Assembly: GCA_965198725.1 (NCBI GenBank)
Contig: CBDAPX010000001.1
Coordinates: forward strand, 682,001-746,000
Direction of reading: 5' to 3'
Length of the DNA: 64,000 nt
DNA from: CBDAPX01 sp965198725
Lineage (GTDB): Bacteria; Pseudomonadota; Alphaproteobacteria; Rhodobacterales; Rhodobacteraceae
Shown: positions 27,320 to 35,701 of the stretch, one piece after another
How the letters are laid out: the number at the start of each line of letters is the position of its first letter
How positions within the stretch are numbered: the first letter of the stretch is position 1
Program-made: the position numbers and the translations under genes
The notes under the pieces: generated by a model
Told to the model about the DNA's origin: nothing
Database searches by the model: none
Seen by the model: only the letters and a program-made list of their open reading frames with translations

Positions 27320-27932
27320 ACGGCAAGATCAGGCCCACGACAATCAATAACGCGCCTGCTGTCAGGTTCATTCGTCGCAACGCAGTGGCAGAAGTCAAAT
27401 ACCGCCTGACCCGATCAATGAAGAACGCAAAACCAAGGTTCCCGACCAACGGCACGATGACCGATAAGGCAACGATCACGGCAATGTCCTGGCGTGTGAC
27501 ATGGCTCAGGTCAAAGAACCCCGGCAGCACCCCCATGTAAAACAGGATCGCCTTTGGGTTGCCCAAAATCACAACCACGCCCGCCACAAATCCGGCCCAG
27601 CGTCCGGGCTGTGTCAGGCGGCTGTTTTCAGATATGCCGGTATCCGCCTGCCGAATGACCGACCACCCCATCCACAAAAACACCGCACAGGCCACGAAGC
27701 GCAGGGCGGTCAGGAACCCGTCATATTCCGACACGATCCAGCTGACCCCCAATATCGCCAGAAACGGCCAGAAGACGTCACCAAAGGCCACTCCAAAGGC
27801 CAAGGGCCAAGCGGCGGCAAACCCGCCAGAGACGGACCGCGCCATCAGGGCCAGCCAAACCGGTCCGGGTGTCAAAAACAGGACCAACAGCGCCCCGGAA
27901 TAAAGCGCCATCTGACCGATTGTCAGTGTCAC
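27312..27932 (-). CDS. LysE/RhtB-family exporter
   Basis: 206 aa from GTG at 27932, six hydrophobic helices. The family start is visible (YSGALLVLFLTPGPVWLALM, with the TPGP motif), as are the glycine-rich GFAAAWPLAFGVAFGD and the GNPKAILFYMGVLP block. Members export amino acids or small metabolites across the inner membrane. The substrate is unknown. The GTG overlaps the VOC gene stop by 4 nt, suggesting translational coupling with VOC and recF upstream. Confidence 0.9.
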   Translation of the reverse strand: MTLTIGQMALYSGALLVLFLTPGPVWLALMARSVSGGFAAAWPLAFGVAFGDVFWPFLAILGVSWIVSEYDGFLTALRFVACAVFLWMGWSVIRQADTGISENSRLTQPGRWAGFVAGVVVILGNPKAILFYMGVLPGFFDLSHVTRQDIAVIVALSVIVPLVGNLGFAFFIDRVRRYLTSATALRRMNLTAGALLIVVGLILPFT

Positions 27933-28348
27933 GCCTTTAACCTACCGTCGTCATCCAACTCCCAGAACGGGTTCATAGCGACTTCCCAGATATGACCGTC
28001 AGGGTCAGCATAAGTCCCTGAATACCCGCCCCAAAAAACCTCTTCCGGGGCGACACAAGCGGTTGCACCCGCTGCGATCGCGGCGACATAGGCTGCATCC
28101 ACCGCTTCCCGGCTCGCAAAATTCTGCGCCAGCGTCATGGCCCCGGTTTGCAATTCCGCGACATCCCGCCTCAAATCAGCTGCCAGCTTGGCACGGGAAT
28201 ACAGACCCAACTTTTGCCCCGCCATGGCAAAAAACACGACCTCTTCCAGAACGGTTTCCGGTATCCAGCCGAGGGCCTCATAAAACGCCCGCGCGCGGTC
28301 CAGATCTTTGACGGCCAGTGTTATCAAAGTCACTCGGTTCGTTGTCAT
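27929..28348 (-). CDS. VOC-family (glyoxalase/bleomycin-resistance fold) protein
   Basis: 139 aa from ATG at 28348, overlapping the recF stop as ATGA. Paired beta-alpha-beta-beta-beta modules: VTLITLAVKDLDRARAFYEALGW at the start and YSGTYADPDGHIWEVAMNPFW at the end, with the metal-ligand Glu in HIWEVAMNP. The family covers lyases, isomerases, dioxygenases and resistance proteins; the substrate is unknown. Sits at the end of the dnaN-recF run. Confidence 0.88.
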   Translation of the reverse strand: MTTNRVTLITLAVKDLDRARAFYEALGWIPETVLEEVVFFAMAGQKLGLYSRAKLAADLRRDVAELQTGAMTLAQNFASREAVDAAYVAAIAAGATACVAPEEVFWGGYSGTYADPDGHIWEVAMNPFWELDDDGRLKA

Positions 28349-29448
28349 TCCATGACCTCCACCTTGCTTTCGCCCTCTGCGTCGGACACGCGAAAGCGCT
28401 GCGCCCGATCGCCCAGTTCGGCGAACAATTCCGGCCCGGTCCCCGTCATCCAAGCCTGCGCGCCCAAGGCGCAAATCTCGTCATAAAGGGCCGCGCGCCG
28501 GTTTTGGTCCAAATGGGCGGCAACCTCGTCCAACAACAGGATGGGCGGCGACCCAGCGGTGTCCGCCAGCGCGCGTGCGTTGGCCAGGATCAACGATACC
28601 AGCAACGCTTTTTGCTCGCCTGTCGAACAGTCTTTCGCGGGCACGCCCTTGTCCACGTAAACGCCATAAAGATCAGCGCGATGCGGTCCCACCAACGTCC
28701 GCCCTGCCGCCATATCCCTGAACCGGCTTTCCGCAAAAGCATCGCGCAAATCCTGTACCGAACCCGGCATCTCGCCTTCGCTTTGCACAAGCTCCAGATC
28801 CGCCACGGGAAACGCCGTCTCTGCGGCGTCTTGCGCGCTCAATAGCGCTGCAACCGTGCGCAGTCGCGCCTGGTGGATGGCATGACCCGCTTCGGCCATC
28901 TGCGCTTCCAGCGCGCTATACCACCCGGCATCCAGCACTTGCTCTTTGAGCAATTTGTTGCGCTCGCGCATGGTCTTTTCATAGGTCAACGATAGATCGG
29001 CATGCTCCGGTTCAAAACTCAGAACCATGCGATCCAGAAACCGTCGCCGCCCTTCGGCCCCCTCGATCCACAACCGATCCATCGACGGGATCAACCAAAC
29101 AACCCGCGCGATCCGACCCAAATCCAATTGGGTCGCCGCCTTGCCATCTATCCGCACCTGCCGTGCGGCCCCATCCTCAGACCATGTTTCGACCTCAGCC
29201 AAGCGATCGTCAAAGTTCAAAATACCCGACAATTTCCACCCCAACGCCTCAGGCCGCCGGGTCATGTCCAAAGCGCTTGACCGTCGCAAACCGCGCCCCG
29301 GTGAAAACAACGAAACCGCTTCCAGAATGTTGGTCTTGCCGGCGCCGTTGTCGCCATGAATTGCCACCGGCCGCCCGTCACATGTCAGCCGACCGCCCTT
29401 GTGGGATCGGAAATGAGACAACGTCAAAGCCGTCAGGGCCAGGCGCAT
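28345..29448 (-). CDS. recF: DNA replication and repair protein RecF
   Basis: 367 aa. ABC/SMC-type ATPase that helps load RecA at gaps. Walker A GDNGAGKTNILEA near residue 33, the FLDRMVLSFEPEHA block, signature-type CSTGEQKALLVSLIL, and Walker B PPILLLDEVAAHLD. Positioned directly after dnaN in the conserved dnaA-dnaN-recF order. Full length. Confidence 0.97.
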   Translation of the reverse strand: MRLALTALTLSHFRSHKGGRLTCDGRPVAIHGDNGAGKTNILEAVSLFSPGRGLRRSSALDMTRRPEALGWKLSGILNFDDRLAEVETWSEDGAARQVRIDGKAATQLDLGRIARVVWLIPSMDRLWIEGAEGRRRFLDRMVLSFEPEHADLSLTYEKTMRERNKLLKEQVLDAGWYSALEAQMAEAGHAIHQARLRTVAALLSAQDAAETAFPVADLELVQSEGEMPGSVQDLRDAFAESRFRDMAAGRTLVGPHRADLYGVYVDKGVPAKDCSTGEQKALLVSLILANARALADTAGSPPILLLDEVAAHLDQNRRAALYDEICALGAQAWMTGTGPELFAELGDRAQRFRVSDAEGESKVEVME

Positions 29449-29465
29449 CCTGATCCCCTTCTTCT

Positions 29466-29500
29466 CTTTAAAAATACTCGGGCGTCAGCCATCGCGCGAA
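29466..29500. repeat. Short dispersed element in the dnaN-recF gap
   Basis: Holds a hairpin (atcgcgc ttc gcgcgat on the minus strand, 29491 and neighbours) followed by gacgcccgagtatttttaaa and a purine-rich recF ribosome site. It resembles the ends of the elements at 38262 and 40782 in the AATACyC block, but is shorter. Family membership is tentative. Confidence 0.4.
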
Positions 29501-29507
29501 GCGCGAT

Positions 29508-30626
29508 TTACACGCGCATCGGCATGACAACGTAAACCGCGCTCAGGTCATTGCCTTCGCGCATCAGGGTCGGGTCCCCGGCCGAATTGAACATGAACAC
29601 CGCGTTCTCGCGATCCACCTGGCTGGCAATCTCCAAGAGGTACTTGGCATTGAAGCCGATCTCCAGACGTTCATCGCCATAGGCAACCGTCAACTCTTCC
29701 TCAGCTGCACCGCTGTCCGGCGCATTCACCGACAGGGTCAGCTTGTCTTCGTCCAGCTGCAACTTGACGGCGCGTGACCGCTCCGAACTGACCGTGGCCA
29801 CACGATCCACGGCCTTGGCAAATTCACTTGCATCCACCTCCAGCTTGCGGGTGTTGCCCTGCGGAATAACCCGCGAGTAATCCGGGAAGGTGCCATCGAT
29901 AACCTTCGATGTCAGCGTGATATCCGGCGTGGCAAAACGGACCTTTGTTTCGCTGACCGACACCGCGATCTGCATATCGTCGTCTTCCAGCAGCTTGCGC
30001 AATTCGCCAACGGTTTTGCGCGGTACAATCACGCCGGGCATGGTTTCCGCACCCTCTGGCAGATCGGCGTCGATCCGGGCCAGCCGGTGCCCGTCGGTTG
30101 CCACGCAACGCAACGCCTTGCCGCCGTCACCATCGGCCACATGCATATAAACGCCGTTCAGGTAATACCTTGTTTCTTCGGTCGAAATCGCGAATTTCGA
30201 CTTGTTGAACAAGCGGCGCATCATGGGTGCGGACGCGCTAAAGTTCGAGCTGTATTCCGACGACGCCATGACCGGAAAATCTTCTTTGGGAAGCGTGGCC
30301 AGAGAAAAGTTTGACCGTCCCGCTTCCACCGTCAGTCGTCCTGCCGCGCTGTCCGCGGTCAGCGACACCAGCGCCCCATCAGGCAATTTGCGGACAATCT
30401 CGTGCAGGGTTGTTGCGGCGACCGTTGTTGCACCGGCGCGTTCGACCATCGCGGGCGCTTTGTCGACCACCTCGATATCCAGGTCCGTGGCGCGAAAATG
30501 CACGGCGTCGTTCTCCGCCTCGATCAACACATTGGCCAGGATCGGGATCGTATTGCGCCGTTCCACCACGGATTGGGCCTGTGACACGGCTTTAAGCAGC
30601 GCGCCGCGTTCGATGCTGATCTTCAT
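29508..30626 (-). CDS. dnaN: DNA polymerase III beta sliding clamp
   Basis: 372 aa from ATG at 30626 (MKISIERGALLKAVSQAQSVVERRNTIPIL), with a strong gcggaggt site; the long upstream extension is not coding. Three-domain clamp fold. The conserved IPILANVLIEA and the C-terminal FNSAGDPTLM ... YVVMPMRV are present. The clamp tethers the replicase to DNA. Downstream of dnaA after a hairpin terminator, so it probably has its own promoter in the 214-bp gap. Confidence 0.98.
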   Translation of the reverse strand: MKISIERGALLKAVSQAQSVVERRNTIPILANVLIEAENDAVHFRATDLDIEVVDKAPAMVERAGATTVAATTLHEIVRKLPDGALVSLTADSAAGRLTVEAGRSNFSLATLPKEDFPVMASSEYSSNFSASAPMMRRLFNKSKFAISTEETRYYLNGVYMHVADGDGGKALRCVATDGHRLARIDADLPEGAETMPGVIVPRKTVGELRKLLEDDDMQIAVSVSETKVRFATPDITLTSKVIDGTFPDYSRVIPQGNTRKLEVDASEFAKAVDRVATVSSERSRAVKLQLDEDKLTLSVNAPDSGAAEEELTVAYGDERLEIGFNAKYLLEIASQVDRENAVFMFNSAGDPTLMREGNDLSAVYVVMPMRV

Positions 30627-30784
30627 GTCTTTACCTCCGCAAGGGGCCGGGACCAGCAAACTAGCGGTTTGCCTTTGCAGCACAAGGACTTTCTGTGAGT
30701 TTGTCCGCTGGAACGTCAGAAGCGTCAAGCCTCTGTGATCTCTCTGCTCAGTTGCGTTGAAATGGTCACACAAAAGCGACAACG

Positions 30785-30813
30785 ACAAAGGCCGCCGGGG
30801 TCCCGGGCGGCCT
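30785..30813 (-). terminator. Terminator after dnaA
   Basis: 8-bp stem aggccgcc / ggcggcct (30789-30796 and 30806-30813) with a further GC-rich inner pairing. Read leftward it is followed by TTTGTCGTTGTC. Confidence 0.7.
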
Positions 30814-30840
30814 CGTTCCGTGCAGCGATGTAAGCTTGCC

Positions 30841-32214
30841 TCAAGCTTCCAGAGCGCGGCGCAACATTTCGACGTCCTCGGCGATCTGCCCGTCCGTCAG
30901 TTTCAGCTCTTCGATCCGTTTCACCCCATGCATCACGGTGGTGTGGTCCCGCCCGCCAAAGCGGCGACCAATTTCCGGCAGCGAGCGGCTGGTCAATTGC
31001 TTGCACAGGTACATTGCGACCTGACGAGGCCGGGCATAAGATCGCAGCCGCTTGGGGCCGACGATGTCGCTGATCCGGATGTTGTAGTACTCGGATACCT
31101 TGCGTTGAATTTCCTCGACCGTGATCTTGCGTTCGGAGGCGCGCAGAACGTCTGCAAGGCAGTCCTGCGTCAGCTCCATGTCGATCTCACGCCCCACCAG
31201 AGACGCGAAAGCGAAAAGGCGGGTCAAAGCGCCTTCCAGAACACGCACATTGGTCGAGATGCGGTGGGCCAAAAACTCCAAGACGCCATCCGCGATGGTC
31301 AGGTCTGGATAGCTGGCGCGATATTGCTGAACCTTCATCTGCAAGATGCCAAGGCGCAGTTCATAGTCGGTCGGGTGCAGGTCGACGACAAGACCACATT
31401 GCAGTCGGGACTTTACCCGCTCTTCGAGATCTTTGATCTCACCGGGGGCGCGATCCGCGGAAATAATGATCTGTTTGTTCTGATCTACAAGCGCATTGAA
31501 GGTGTGAAAAAACTCTTCCTGCGTGCTGTCCTTGCCGGCGATGAACTGCACGTCATCGACCATCAATACGTCGACCGACCGGAAGATGTGTTTGAAATCC
31601 ATCATCTTGCGTTCGCGCAGGGCCTGAACAAAGCGGTACATGAATTGTTCTGCCGACAGATACAGCACGTTGAGGTCGGGACGGCTTTCTTTCAGCTCCC
31701 AGGCAATGGCGTGCATCAGGTGTGTTTTACCCAATCCAACGCCGCCATAAAGAACCAGCGGGTTGAAGGTGACCGGGCCGCCCTCGCTGACACGGCGGGC
31801 CGCCGCATGGGCCAGCTCGTTCGGTTTGCCGACGACAAAGCTGTCAAAGGTAAACCGCGGGTCCAACTGAGCTGCCTGCAACGACTCCACTCCTTTGGCT
31901 TGAGCGGCGGTGGCAGGCTGTTGTTCATCAGAAGGCATTTTGGCGGTCTCGTTCGTGGGGCGTTTCGTCAAATTGGCGGCAACTTCAAAGGCAACGCGCT
32001 GAACGCTTTCGCCGGACTTGTTCAATTCGTAAACGATCAACTCGCCAAAATTCTGACTGACATAGTTCCCCATGAAAGATGTCGGTACGTTGAATAGCGC
32101 GACCCCATCCTGCAGGTCAGAAAATTCCAGTGGCTCGATCCAGGTCTCAAAATTGTTTTGTCCGACCGTCTTCAGCAGCCGTTGTTGTAGTTGTCCCCAT
32201 TTTTCTTGAGTCAT
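30841..32214 (-). CDS. dnaA: Chromosomal replication initiator DnaA
   Basis: 457 aa from ATG at 32214 (MTQEKWGQLQQRLL). Domain I runs to about residue 85, followed by a short linker. The AAA+ domain has Walker A GGVGLGKT at 157-164 and Walker B LMVDDVQF. The C-terminal DNA-binding domain has the DnaA signature RFGGRDHTTVMHG. It opens oriC and regulates its own class of promoters. No DnaA-box cluster is visible next to the gene. Confidence 0.98.
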   Translation of the reverse strand: MTQEKWGQLQQRLLKTVGQNNFETWIEPLEFSDLQDGVALFNVPTSFMGNYVSQNFGELIVYELNKSGESVQRVAFEVAANLTKRPTNETAKMPSDEQQPATAAQAKGVESLQAAQLDPRFTFDSFVVGKPNELAHAAARRVSEGGPVTFNPLVLYGGVGLGKTHLMHAIAWELKESRPDLNVLYLSAEQFMYRFVQALRERKMMDFKHIFRSVDVLMVDDVQFIAGKDSTQEEFFHTFNALVDQNKQIIISADRAPGEIKDLEERVKSRLQCGLVVDLHPTDYELRLGILQMKVQQYRASYPDLTIADGVLEFLAHRISTNVRVLEGALTRLFAFASLVGREIDMELTQDCLADVLRASERKITVEEIQRKVSEYYNIRISDIVGPKRLRSYARPRQVAMYLCKQLTSRSLPEIGRRFGGRDHTTVMHGVKRIEELKLTDGQIAEDVEMLRRALEA

Positions 32215-32659
32215 TCGCGCCTCACGATTCCCATTTTTTTGTTTGGCTGGCCTGCCATAATCTTCTGTCCCCCGAGCCCACACCCGGAACGGTCCACGTC
32301 ACATAAAAAGCCGGTTCACGGTTTGGCTAAACCGCGTCCGACCGGTATCGGGGTCAAAAAAATACTCAACCAGACAGCGGTCCCGCCACAAGTCACCGTA
32401 CGCTCTTATTTCGACAGGGCCACGCGTTGGCTGGTCGCCAACAATTGCAGCATGCTGAGCGTCGCAGCTGACGCTTCAACTTTCGTCCTCAAACTGTCTG
32501 GTGCCCGCCAAACAGATTGAGCAACGGCCTGTCCCCCCAAGCGAGTGAATCGCTGTAACAATGGTAGCAATTTCGGTGTTGGACCGGCAATGAAACTCTG
32601 AACTTGACTCTGGCTTTGTCGACAAAGAATCTTTTGCGCTTGCAGAAACAGCAGGGCAC
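32215..32659. other. dnaA upstream region without visible oriC
   Basis: About 450 bp between dnaA and the rpsT terminator. It must contain the dnaA promoter. I looked for TTATCCACA-type DnaA boxes on both strands and found none, and there is no AT-rich unwinding block. So it looks like promoter and leader only. Confidence 0.5.
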
Positions 32660-32689
32660 AAAAAAGGGCGCTGCAACATGCAACGCCCT
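32660..32689 (-). terminator. Intrinsic terminator after rpsT
   Basis: Inverted repeat agggcgctgca / tgcaacgccct with one mismatch and a 3-nt loop, followed on the minus strand by a run of six T. A classic rho-independent terminator. Confidence 0.88.
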
Positions 32690-32728
32690 CAAATGAAAAG
32701 GCTTCTTACATCTTTGGTTAAAGATGCA

Positions 32729-32992
32729 TCATGCCATCGCTTTTACACGTGCAGCCAGGCGAGACATTTTGCGCGATGCGGTGTTCTTGTGGAACACACC
32801 TTTGGTGACGCCGCGCATCAGTTCTGGTTGAGCAGCTTTGAGTGCTTCTTGTGCAACAGCCTGATCACCAGAAGCGATGGCTTCTTCTACTTTGCGCAGG
32901 TAGGTGCGGATGCGCGAGCGGCGGGCTTTGTTGACGGCGAAACGGCTCTCGTTCTGACGAGCGCGTTTTTTTGCTTGAGGCGAATTTGCCAT
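32729..32992 (-). CDS. rpsT: 30S ribosomal protein S20
   Basis: 87 aa, very basic. Begins MANSPQAKKRARQNESRFAVN and ends ASRKMSRLAARVKAMA, the usual S20 pattern that binds 16S rRNA in the small subunit body. Single-gene unit with its own intrinsic terminator. Confidence 0.98.
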   Translation of the reverse strand: MANSPQAKKRARQNESRFAVNKARRSRIRTYLRKVEEAIASGDQAVAQEALKAAQPELMRGVTKGVFHKNTASRKMSRLAARVKAMA

Positions 32993-33166
32993 GTGTCGGG
33001 ACCTTTTTTCGGGTTCGTTAGCGGTTCAAATCACGCCACGCCCCGAACAGGAAATCTTGAGTTTCCACAGGTTGATTCTAGCCAGAACGGGCCGCGCGCG
33101 TATGTATCACGGCGGCGTATAGCCAAAGATGAAGGTTTTGCAAAGCGCAAAGTGCGCGCCGCTACG

Positions 33167-33943
33167 TTACTTGTCGCGGAACTGTGCCGCGCGCTTTTCC
33201 AGGAAGGCGGCCATACCTTCTTTCTGGTCTTCGGTGGCGAACATCGCATGAAAGACCCGCCGTTCAAAAAGCATGCCTTCGTTCAGGCTCAACTCATAGC
33301 TGCGGTTTACAGCCTCTTTGACCGTCATCGTCGCCAGCATCGATTTCTCGACAATTTTCTGAGCAGCGGTCTGTGCTTCTTCCATCAGCTTCTTTGCCGG
33401 GACAATCCGGCTGACCAGACCCGCGCGTTCGGCTGCATCGGCGGTCATGAAACGACCCGTCAGGTTCATATCCATCGACTTGGATTTTCCAACAAAACGC
33501 GTCAGGCGCTGAGTGCCGCCCATGCCGGCAACAACGCCGAGGTTGATTTCCGGCTGTCCGAACTTTGCCGTGTCGGATGCGATAATGAAATCACAGGCCA
33601 TGGCCAGCTCACACCCGCCGCCAAGCGCGTAACCAGACACCGCAGCGATGATTGGCTTTCGGATGTTGGCAATGCGGTCGATCGGTCCGCCAAACAGGTT
33701 GCTTGTATAGACATCGACATAGCTCATCTCGGACATTTCCTTAATGTCCGCGCCCGCCGCAAAAGCCTTTTCAGACCCGGTCAGGACAATGCACCGTACC
33801 TTGTCGTTTTGATCCGCCTCTTCCAGCGCAGTGCACAACTCGCCCATCAACTCTTGGTTCAAGGCGTTCAATGCGTCCGGGCGATTTAACTTGATAAGGG
33901 CGACGTGGTCTTCAATTTCGACGATGATCGTCTCAAAGGCCAT
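33167..33943 (-). CDS. Enoyl-CoA hydratase
   Basis: 258 aa crotonase-fold enzyme that hydrates trans-2-enoyl-CoA in beta-oxidation. Oxyanion-hole segment GSEKAFAAGADIKEMSEM, catalytic glutamates in GGGCELAMACD and QPEINLGVVAGMGGTQRLTR. Length and motifs are those of short-chain enoyl-CoA hydratase (crotonase). No other fatty-acid genes are adjacent, though a thiolase lies at 40954. Confidence 0.95.
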   Translation of the reverse strand: MAFETIIVEIEDHVALIKLNRPDALNALNQELMGELCTALEEADQNDKVRCIVLTGSEKAFAAGADIKEMSEMSYVDVYTSNLFGGPIDRIANIRKPIIAAVSGYALGGGCELAMACDFIIASDTAKFGQPEINLGVVAGMGGTQRLTRFVGKSKSMDMNLTGRFMTADAAERAGLVSRIVPAKKLMEEAQTAAQKIVEKSMLATMTVKEAVNRSYELSLNEGMLFERRVFHAMFATEDQKEGMAAFLEKRAAQFRDK

Positions 33944-34008
33944 GGGCTGAGCTTCCGCTTGTTTTGTTCAAGACTGATTCCTTACCCACGCATGCGCGCC
34001 GGTTCAAG

Positions 34009-34860
34009 TTATCTTTGGCACACCGGGCAGTAGAACGATGACCGCCCTGATTGCACCTTGCGGGTGACGATGCCATCGCACCCATCCGTGTGACAGGGTT
34101 CACCTTCACGTCCGTAAACATCGAACCGATGCTGAAAATATCCAAGCTCTCCATCGGCTTGGCGGAAATCGCGTAACGAAGATCCCCCTGCGTCAATAGC
34201 ATCGCGTAAAACCTGCCGGATGATGGGGACAAGGGCGGCAATTCGGGGCTTGGCGATCCGTCCGGCCCGTCGCATCGGGGACACACCTGCGCGAAAAAGC
34301 GCCTCGCAAACGTAAATATTCCCCAACCCGGCAACAATCCTCTGGTCGAGCAAAGCGGATTTCACGGGCGTGTTCTTTCCCCGAAAGGCGTTGATCAAAT
34401 GCGCTTCGTGAAAATCGTTGCCCAAAGGTTCCGGCCCCAAGACGGCCAACAGTTTGTGATCTTCGGCGGTTGCGGTGTCCATCAAATCCATCGCACCAAA
34501 CCGGCGTGGATCGTTGAAGGTGACACGCGCACCATTGGCCATGTGAAAGACCACGTGGTCATGTTTCTCGGCTGCCGGATGGTCATGCACGAACTGACCC
34601 AGCGGGTCTCCGGACACCACCATGCGTCCCGACATGCCCAAATGGACCAACAGGGTTTCGCCACCGCTCAGATCCGCAAGGATATATTTTGACCGCCGCC
34701 GCAGCCGCAATACGGTCTGTCCGCTCAGACGGTTGGCCATTTGATCCGGAAAGGGCCACCGCAAATCGGGTCGATTCACATCCGCTTGGGCAATCACAAC
34801 CCCTTCCATCGCCGGGGCCAATCCGCGGCGAACCGTCTCAACCTCTGGCAATTCGGGCAT
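34009..34860 (-). CDS. mutM: Formamidopyrimidine-DNA glycosylase
   Basis: 283 aa. Excises 8-oxoguanine and formamidopyrimidines. The catalytic N-terminus after Met removal is PELPEVETVRRGL (Pro1, Glu2), with Lys in LRRRSKYILADL. The C-terminal zinc finger is GEPCHTDGC followed by SGRSSFYCPVCQR with four cysteines. Divergent from ubiE across about 90 bp. Confidence 0.97.
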   Translation of the reverse strand: MPELPEVETVRRGLAPAMEGVVIAQADVNRPDLRWPFPDQMANRLSGQTVLRLRRRSKYILADLSGGETLLVHLGMSGRMVVSGDPLGQFVHDHPAAEKHDHVVFHMANGARVTFNDPRRFGAMDLMDTATAEDHKLLAVLGPEPLGNDFHEAHLINAFRGKNTPVKSALLDQRIVAGLGNIYVCEALFRAGVSPMRRAGRIAKPRIAALVPIIRQVLRDAIDAGGSSLRDFRQADGELGYFQHRFDVYGREGEPCHTDGCDGIVTRKVQSGRSSFYCPVCQR

Positions 34861-34950
34861 TGGATGGCTCTTTCATTGTGGCAGGCGCATTGTGCCCGCT
34901 GTCAGGCGGCCTATAACAAGCGTGAAACTTCAAGGCGGCAAGGCCCGATC

Positions 34951-35700
34951 ATGACAAACGACGAAAAAACCACTCATTTCGGCTTTGAAACCGTTCCCGA
35001 AGACGAAAAGGCCGGTCGGGTCCAAGGCGTGTTTTCTTCGGTCGCCTCGAAATACGACATCATGAACGATGTTATGAGCGTCGGCATTCATCGCCTCTGG
35101 AAGGACGCGATGATGGATTGGTTGGCACCGCGACCCGGGCAGAAATTGCTCGATGTGGCGGGGGGCACCGGCGACATTTCCTTCCGATTCCTAAAACGTG
35201 CAGGCGCGGGGCATGCGACGGTTCTGGATCTGACGGAACCCATGCTGATCGAAGGGCGTCAGCGTGCCGAGGCCAACGATATGGCCGATCAGCTGGAATG
35301 GGTTGTGGGCGATGCGATGGCGTTACCCTTCGCCGACAACAGCTTTGACGTTTACACGATCAGCTTTGGCATCCGAAACGTCACCCGGCCACAGGACGCA
35401 CTGGCCGAGGCGTTTCGCGTATTGCGCCCGGGCGGGCGGTTGATGGTGCTGGAATTCAGCCAACTTCCTAACCCGATGCTGCAACAGGCCTATGACCTGT
35501 ATAGCTTTAACGTCATCCCGCGCATGGGTCAGGCCATCGCCGGCGACCGGGACAGCTATCAATACCTCGTGGAATCCATTCGCAAATTCCCGGATCAGGA
35601 CAGCTTTTTGCAGATGATCCGCGATGCAGGTTTCGAAAACGCGAAGTATCGCAACCTGAGCTTGGGTATCGCGGCGCTTCATTCCGGTTGGAAAATCTGA
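34951..35700 (+). CDS. ubiE: Ubiquinone/menaquinone C-methyltransferase UbiE
   Basis: 249 aa from ATG at 34951. SAM-dependent C-methylation of the benzoquinone ring. Signatures: YDIMNDVMSVGIHRLWKD near residue 38, motif I LLDVAGGTGDISFR, and the second family signature RPGGRLMVLEFSQLPNP. The next gene, ubiB, starts 1 bp after the stop, so the two form a quinone operon. Confidence 0.97.
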   Translation: MTNDEKTTHFGFETVPEDEKAGRVQGVFSSVASKYDIMNDVMSVGIHRLWKDAMMDWLAPRPGQKLLDVAGGTGDISFRFLKRAGAGHATVLDLTEPMLIEGRQRAEANDMADQLEWVVGDAMALPFADNSFDVYTISFGIRNVTRPQDALAEAFRVLRPGGRLMVLEFSQLPNPMLQQAYDLYSFNVIPRMGQAIAGDRDSYQYLVESIRKFPDQDSFLQMIRDAGFENAKYRNLSLGIAALHSGWKI

Positions 35701-35701
35701 C

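Noticed and set aside
32215..32728. Replication origin next to dnaA
   Set aside because: No DnaA-box cluster or AT-rich unwinding element seen on either strand.
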